Source: Parietaria judaica
Taxonomy: Eukaryota; Streptophyta; Magnoliopsida; Rosales; Urticaceae
Assembly: GCA_954871525.1 (NCBI GenBank)
Contig: OX940865.1
Span: forward strand, 12,414,606 to 12,478,605
DNA: 64,000 nt
Reading direction: 5' to 3'
Part shown: positions 57,850 to 64,000 of the stretch, one piece after another
How the letters are laid out: the number at the start of each line of letters is the position of its first letter
Position numbering within the stretch: the stretch's first letter is position 1
Notes under the pieces: model-generated
Told to the model about the DNA's origin: nothing
Seen by the model: only the letters and a program-made list of their open reading frames with translations
Databases searched by the model: none
Position numbers and translations under genes: made by a program

Positions 57850-57899
57850 GATTGCATCAATCCCACTCATACACACCAAGTATCTACAAGAAATTAAAC

Positions 57900-58127
57900 G
57901 ACAAGAATAATAACTCGTTAAATTTAAAGATAATAATTTTGCAGAAAAATACATAGGTCTCAATAGCTTAATTAATATATAATAATTAAGTAAACCATTT
58001 GTTCAGGTATGATTTATTTGAGTTTGTATTTATTTTTTTGTATTTTTCATTTTCTTAAATTATTTTACTAATAAGTTTTCAAAGGACATTTGGTTAGATT
58101 TTATGTCGCATTCTTAAAATCGAGGAA
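57900..58127. other. AT-rich spacer, cyclase intron remnant
   Basis: No further cyclase exon could be recognised upstream of the 57883 acceptor. Confidence 0.4.
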
Positions 58128-59279
58128 TGTAACGACCCGCTTTTTAGGTCCGTTATTTTTTTAATAAAATTCGATAATGTCCCAAATTTAAAAATATAAT
58201 TTATTCGGGACTAGACTCCATTCGAGAATAATAATTTGGAGTTCTTTGGTTTACAATGGTAGAAATAAATTTGCAGAAACAGAACCGCAAGATCTTTTCA
58301 TCCACCGTATGCATCCGTATATGCCGCATCGCTGATTCCGCTATATCCGCAAATTATCGATTTTCACCTTATTCTGCAACACAACTATATGAGTGAGCTA
58401 ACGCTCAATACGTAAAAGCTTTTATTACTCACGAACTAATATAATATACTAAGCATGCCATAACAGTACATATCATGCATGCAATATCATTTTATAACTT
58501 TTGAAAAATGTCATATAAATATAATATTGGGCCCAACACCGTACCAGCGCGCTTTTACGCCTACAAAGCCTACGGGGGACCGGGGGCGCGACCTTAACCA
58601 AGTCAGCCCGTGGCGAAACATCTCTCGATGTACAATTCGGAGACTACCCGTCTCGATACAGTCGGCGGCTCGTGTACAATGTAACCTTCTGAGACTAACC
58701 GTCCCGGTCACAACAACACGTTGAGACTTTCTGTCTCGGTACGGCGCGATTATATAAAAATGTAATATATATATCATTATAGATATCATGTATACATAAA
58801 TGCTCATGTTTCTTCAATATGCTCAAATAGCATACAAAAAGTTTACCTTTAGAAGGTAAATTTCCACAACTAAGCCATGCAAACACGTCGCATAATCGAC
58901 GTACACATTTAAGAGATCAACACCAAAGTTAAAATAACATAATTACTCAATCACTTGGTTCACACAACACACAATCACTTCATATGATCATAATGTACAC
59001 ATTACTTAATACACAAATTATATTAGTGTTGTGTTGCAGTGAGTACTTTTACGTACTTTACGCCTTGCGATTCTCTACTATAAGTCACGGTACGTCCTTC
59101 GAGAACAAGTGAACTGATATTTAAATTTCTAAATATCAGCTTCTTGATTACATATAAGATTGTAATCAAATAATTACTCTTTCTAAGAGGGCTCTCCACT
59201 CCTTACTTAAAAATTTTAATACTACAATACACTAACTCCAATCATTTATATATATACATATATATTAATTTCTAACAAA
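58128..59279 (+). repeat. Probable gypsy LTR fragment
   Basis: The start TGTAACGACCCGC, the internal 'gtgagctaacgctcaata', and three imperfect ~50-bp units with 'gagact(a/t)nccgtc(t/c)cgg' (58635-58740) are features of chromovirus-type LTRs. The right limit, PBS and duplication were not determined. Confidence 0.4.
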
Positions 59280-59323
59280 CACAATGCTAAAGAAAATGGC
59301 GATTTTCATAGAGAGCTGAAATG

Positions 59324-60515
59324 CAGAGCCGGCCCGATAGGTGGGCGAGTTGGGCGACCGCCCAAGGCCCCCAATATTTAAAGGCCCCGAATATTATATA
59401 ATTTAGAAGAATGCTTATAAGATCAGATGAAAGAAACCTCCTTGTTTGTGTTGTAAGTGATGCAACTTGAAAAATCAAGAACAATAACATACTTACTAGA
59501 AAAATCAAGAAAAAAAAATATATTTCGTGGAGCAACAATAAATATTTGTGTTGACGTGGTTTCCCACCTCAATCAGTCAAGTGTGACTTGTGAGTGTATG
59601 ATATTTTTGAATGAAACAATTTGGTGGAATTCGATCTCTCACGTTGCAAGCTCACGATTCACTCACGATATATATATAAGTATATAAGCGATATAAATGA
59701 GACGAGGGGTTTTTTATAGAGGTTCGTCCCAAGGCGGTAGTTGACTACTTCCTCTGTTAGTTTATTGCGACAATGGACATAGACGGATAGCTACAGGCAG
59801 CCAAATCACGTCTGAGAGCAAGAAGAAATAGAGGAAGAAAGAAAGAACACAACAAGACCTCAAAATGACAAGAATGCCGGGTAGAAATTCTTCAGTGTAT
59901 TCTCTCGAGGTTGTAAGTGTGCGTGTGTGTGTTGATCTGAGCTTGAGCTTGGCATTTATAGACTTCAATTCTTCCCGTTGAACTTCCAGGAATTGAGGGG
60001 TCTTCGCTCCGTGCTGACCGGGTGGAATGGACGATCTGGCTACACGTGTCCCACGACTTCGTTCTGGTCGTCGCGTTTGAATTATGCCCGTTGAAGACTT
60101 GACTCCGTGCTCCTGGTCTTCCGTATGAATTTGAAATGGGATGCCGGGTAGAGAATATGACGACTCTACCCTCGTTTTTCTGGGCTGCTACCGAGTGGAT
60201 TTGGGCTTTAGAACTCATTGGGCCGAGTAGCCTATGTCCATTGGTTCTTGGTCTGACTGAGAATCTCTTTGGGCTTCTTCAAATGGGCTTTTACGAATAC
60301 CAGTTTATTTCTTTAAAGCCTTTTATCATGGTTTGTAAATTTAATTAATTCACAACCTTAGCACTATATGTCACATTAAATAATGACGAATTTGTACATC
60401 AACAATTTGTATTTAAGCATAGTACGTTATGTCAAGTATATTATTATTAAGAAATTAAAAAAAGTATCGTTTTAACTTTTCGCCCAAGGCCCTCGAAAAT
60501 ATTGGGCCGGCTCTG
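59324..60515. mobile_element. hAT-type element with a large interior insertion
   Basis: The terminal inverted repeats CAGAGCCGGCCC and GGGCCGGCTCTG lie within a perfect 8-bp duplication CTGAAATG (59316-59323, 60516-60523). Both ends continue with related 'gaccgcccaaggcccc' sequence. The interior, about 59540-60360, is compositionally different and may be another insertion (LTR-like GTTGACGTGG start). No transposase was seen. Confidence 0.85.
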
Positions 60516-60523
60516 CTGAAATG

Positions 60524-63500
60524 CCATAGACTTGATACTCCCAAGATATTCACATGTAGCTTGAACAAGTACACACAGATATATACATAGCTATATCCCT
60601 TGCCCCAATTAATTTATCTATGTATAAAACTAAACTCGACATTAACGAGAAAGCACACCATTATATGCTTACACCTAATATTACCCCAGATATAATATTT
60701 TTAGTTTTACTACACGTATAATGCTATTATGGCTAGCATAGTGCATACCTGATTTATCATGTCACATACTCATAAAAAAATTATATCTTAAGATGATATT
60801 GAAAGTACTATACCTATATATATTTATATATGATATATATATACCTACTCGTAGTTCCTCTTGTGACGTGAGTAAATATGTGACTTTTAAGAGCTATATC
60901 TGTAAACATTGAATGATTCAGTTTCAGTAAATCTCTCTTCAGCTCTCAATTTGTTCGATTTATTATGTGAATTAGCATAATGTAGCACTTAACATCATTC
61001 TCTAACTATGTTTTATTTCATGCCATTAATGGGATGGAATGGACAATACGCTTTGTTAAACCAAAGGTGACTCATTAAACTTTGGCCCAAAAAGCCCACT
61101 TAGAGTAAAGAGTAGTCTAATGTTTTTCCGGTTAAGAACTCTATTTTTGACTGTTTTGATTAACTCTCTCATTCTTCTAAAGATGATGTGACTTTGAAAA
61201 CTATTTTAGTGTTAAGGTTTAATACACCATCATATTTCTCTTTCAAAAATTCATCTTATAGGTATTGCTTAAACACTAAGTATTAGAGGTACGTTTCGTA
61301 ATTGAAATTGATGTTTCACAAGGTTTCACTAGGTTTGAAGATTAGCTTTGAAGAGTAAGATTTGAAAATTGAGAAATCAATAAAATACCAATCTAAATGT
61401 GATCAAATTTTCAACAAAATAGATATGCAACCATAATTTTCTTCCATCCAATACAGAATCAAACGTTACTTACAAACTAGGATATATGTATGTGTATCAA
61501 ATTTAAAATAGAAAAATATTAATTCAAAACTTCCAATATCCACACATAATATCTTCATACTAACACACAAATCAGATAAAATCAGAAGGGTATGGCATAA
61601 ATAATAGCACCGCTATTTTCTTACATAAATTTTGGAGTGATTCGGGGGTTTAGACACATATTATAAAATTGACTAAAGTTTATTTTTATTTGATTAATTT
61701 ATTGAAAAAATATCAGTGATATAACTACATTACGTTATCACTGATTCCTCACAAATAAACAGAAGCGTAGAATTTGAAGATGGCTTGTTCAACTGCCTCT
61801 TCTAGAACATTTATTTCTTTTATCTCATTAAAACCAAAATCCCTCTTAATTTTACTTAAAAACTCCAAATTCCATGCCGTGAGAAATAGATTGTATCATC
61901 TTATATTCAGCGTTGACTATTTAATATAACTATATACGTGTCTTTTCCTTGACTTTTTGGGGTGTTTTCTTATATTTTATTCTTTCACTATCTTAAAATA
62001 TAAAACAATCTCTTATCTTTATAAGGAAAATATTATATTTCATCAAGCTACACGCAAATAATTCTCTATTATAACTCGCCATGCCTTTCTGTTTGTCATC
62101 GAAATTATGAATTTGTCACGTGAATATTCTATCACAATATTTGGATATTTAAATAGATGAAAACAAATCATATGTTGGTCATTTTTTATTAGTGTAAAAC
62201 AGGCACGCATGCGGCTTATTTTTATACAGAAATGGCTCCTTTATTATTGTTATTATTTATTTTTTTACAAAAATAACAATAAGTAGTTCTGATTTCCTCT
62301 ATGTTTTCTATGTTTGCTTAGATTTTTTTTTTCGAATAGTCTAGGCCTGTCCATTTTTCAATAATGGTTATTTTTGTATTTATCGAAAACACAGGAATAA
62401 ATATTTCGAAGTATCTTAGAAGTACATATTTTTAATCTAATTTTTCAATGACAAAAATTTTACCAAAAATAAACATATTTCGTATTACCGTAAGTTTTAA
62501 GTCGTTTCCGTGAGTGCCCATCGGCCAAAGACTACTTACTTATCACGCTCTGATACATTATCATGTGGTTTTAAATATTCCGACTTGTCTTCGGTATCTC
62601 TTAAATTTTGACTTGTTCGTAATTCTTTTGCGGCAACGGTTTATTTATTGTTTATTAAAAAAAAAAATAAGAGAGAGAGAAAAAAAGGAGAAATAAAATA
62701 AAAAGTGGATATAATTTATATCAAACTGTATTTGTAACCTTTATTTTAGTATAAATTACAACTGCAACTGTAATATATATACATGCCAAAGTATAATTTA
62801 AACTTATATTTTCCGCACACACAAATATATTATCGGGTAGCGGCTTACCCGTAAAATATGATCGGTAACTTTACATGTCGATAAACTATTTTTTGAAAAA
62901 ATCATCGGTAAGCCCATTATCCATCAACATATCCATAAAATAGAGACTGTGGTGTTTTATCGGTAACCGCATTTAGAATTTTCCATCCACTTACATCATC
63001 AAACACATCACTATTATTCAATAAAGCGACACTCCCGCAAGATAATATTATATATTTTAATTAAAAAATTTATTACCTATTTTTACTTTATGAAAACTCT
63101 ATCGATCACCCCCACCAATTTGGCAATAAAGCCGTAAAATCGGAGCAGCGAATTTTCAGAATGTTATAAAACTTTCATTGATATATTTACTCTTACCTCC
63201 TCGATATACTTATAAATTAAACTTGAGGACGATTCCCTCGGTAAAGCATTAGTCGCTACCGTACTTGAAATTGAGCTTCGTCTCAAACAACGTCAAATCA
63301 TACAATAATTCCGATTAAGTTGTATACATACACCGACAAAATAGGTAAGTCATCCTCCATTATATTCTCACACAAATTGCATGTATCGTTTTAATGTTAT
63401 AACGTTCCATTGGAGCCGACAGCCCCCACTAAAGAGTAAACTCCCATTTATTGAATGTTGGGATCAAAATGTAACTTCCTTAGGCTCGCTCGAGACTGTA

Positions 63501-64000
63501 ATTTTTATTTTATTTTTTTGCAATAAATAGACTCGTGTATGTCTGTTTAAGAGTGTGTGAAGTATGAAATTTAAAATCAATGAAATGTCATATCATTTGG
63601 AACAATATGGTTTAACTTTAGTCCTTAGATCGATGTAGTTAGCTGTCGCTGCTATTTGGTGAATGACTCATTACTTTAGTCATCACAATCCTAGACACTA
63701 CATATATATTTGAATTCTTACCATTTCAGTACACTAAGTTTATTTTTGTTTGAACCTTTGATTAGGGTAGTTAATTAGAATGCGGTCCCGGAAAACGATA
63801 CAACTGTAATGCGATTGTAAATGAGTTTGGGTCGTTCGTAAATGAATTTGGATCCAACTATATCAAACATGATTAAATAACAAGTGAACACGACACAAAC
63901 ACGACGACATGATGGGATTCCGTTACACACGATTAAGGATCAAAAAATTATTTTATGCATTTTCATATATGTCATTATGCATTATAATACTTATTATATA
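60524..64000. other. AT-rich intergenic DNA to the window end
   Basis: No coding exon, LTR or inverted-repeat element was recognised on either strand. Short words such as 'cggtaa(g/c)c' repeat around 62835-62970, possibly an old MITE. Confidence 0.5.

Larger units (their letters stand above)
54174..57883 (-). pseudogene. Oxidosqualene cyclase (triterpene synthase) pseudogene split by two retroelements
   Basis: Exon homology appears in the correct order on the minus strand. 57883-57850 plus 57563-57507 gives LGVYEWD, stop, CNPIPPKFWLLPS. About 57407-57228 gives YCRMTYLPMSYLYG and IKQLREEI. About 57002-56949 plus 55340-55130 gives LLLWDNAYYIAEPL, then ELVHYEDEHSRYITNGC and ACWAEDPEGEASKKH. About 55040-54776 gives [46 protein letters not shown] and the catalytic DCTAE. 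54230-54174 gives SPNGGVSAWEPARG. OSCs cyclise 2,3-oxidosqualene to sterol or triterpene skeletons. Defects are a TGA in the first exon, two frameshifts around 54960-55010, and insertions at 55341-56948 and 57564-57849. The gene's 5' exons and the last exons were not found. Confidence 0.88.

Overview
This window is nuclear DNA of a flowering plant, most likely a eudicot. It holds intron-containing plant genes with GT/AG introns, AT-rich intergenic DNA with (TA)n microsatellites, and a dense load of LTR retrotransposons and small DNA transposons. The species cannot be named from the sequence. There is no sign of bacterial, organellar or viral origin.

Three protein-coding genes look intact. SGRL (22151-24803, +, 5 exons) is a STAY-GREEN-LIKE chloroplast protein of the Mg-dechelatase family. 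A TOM1-LIKE (TOL3-type) VHS-GAT ubiquitin adaptor lies at 31590-35934 (-, 9 coding exons). An extended short-chain reductase of the vestitone reductase/DFR-like group lies at 48786-52818 (+, 4 exons). A fourth gene, an oxidosqualene cyclase (triterpene synthase), survives only as a pseudogene at 54174-57883 (-). Two separate retroelements with exact 5-bp target duplications sit inside its exons, and it also carries a stop and frameshifts.

The left quarter (2579-17951, flanked by CCTCT duplications) is one young 15.4-kb Ty3/gypsy element of Tat-lineage type, with its gag-pol on the minus strand. It has near-identical ~1.69-kb LTRs, a PBS, gag, protease, RT, a degenerate native RNase H, a second RNase H, integrase and a PPT. 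Between integrase and the 3' LTR lies a ~5.6-kb extra module: an antisense, apparently spliced gene with its own TATA box, followed by ten copies of a 166-bp tandem repeat. The module is bracketed by two copies of the same 16-bp PPT-like sequence. The gag-pol frame is broken at three places although the LTRs are about 99% identical.

The rest is a mosaic of smaller elements. It includes two diverged, oppositely oriented solo LTRs of one family (20063-21588 and 46261-47801) and a 5'-truncated Copia-like element with a 'putative plant transposon' ORF (26860-29325). It also includes a Copia gag fragment joined to a head-to-head inverted LTR pair (39900-41730), a deleted non-autonomous gypsy element (55341-56948) and a solo LTR (57564-57849). 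DNA transposons include hAT-type elements with 8-bp duplications (43078-44060 with another nested inside, 51343-52167, 59324-60515), a Mutator-type MITE with a 9-bp duplication nested in a CACTA-type element (38615-39834), related MITEs, and a tRNA-derived SINE candidate near 42540. No rRNA, tRNA or CRISPR feature was found. The flanks 1-2570 and 60516-64000 are AT-rich and show no gene.
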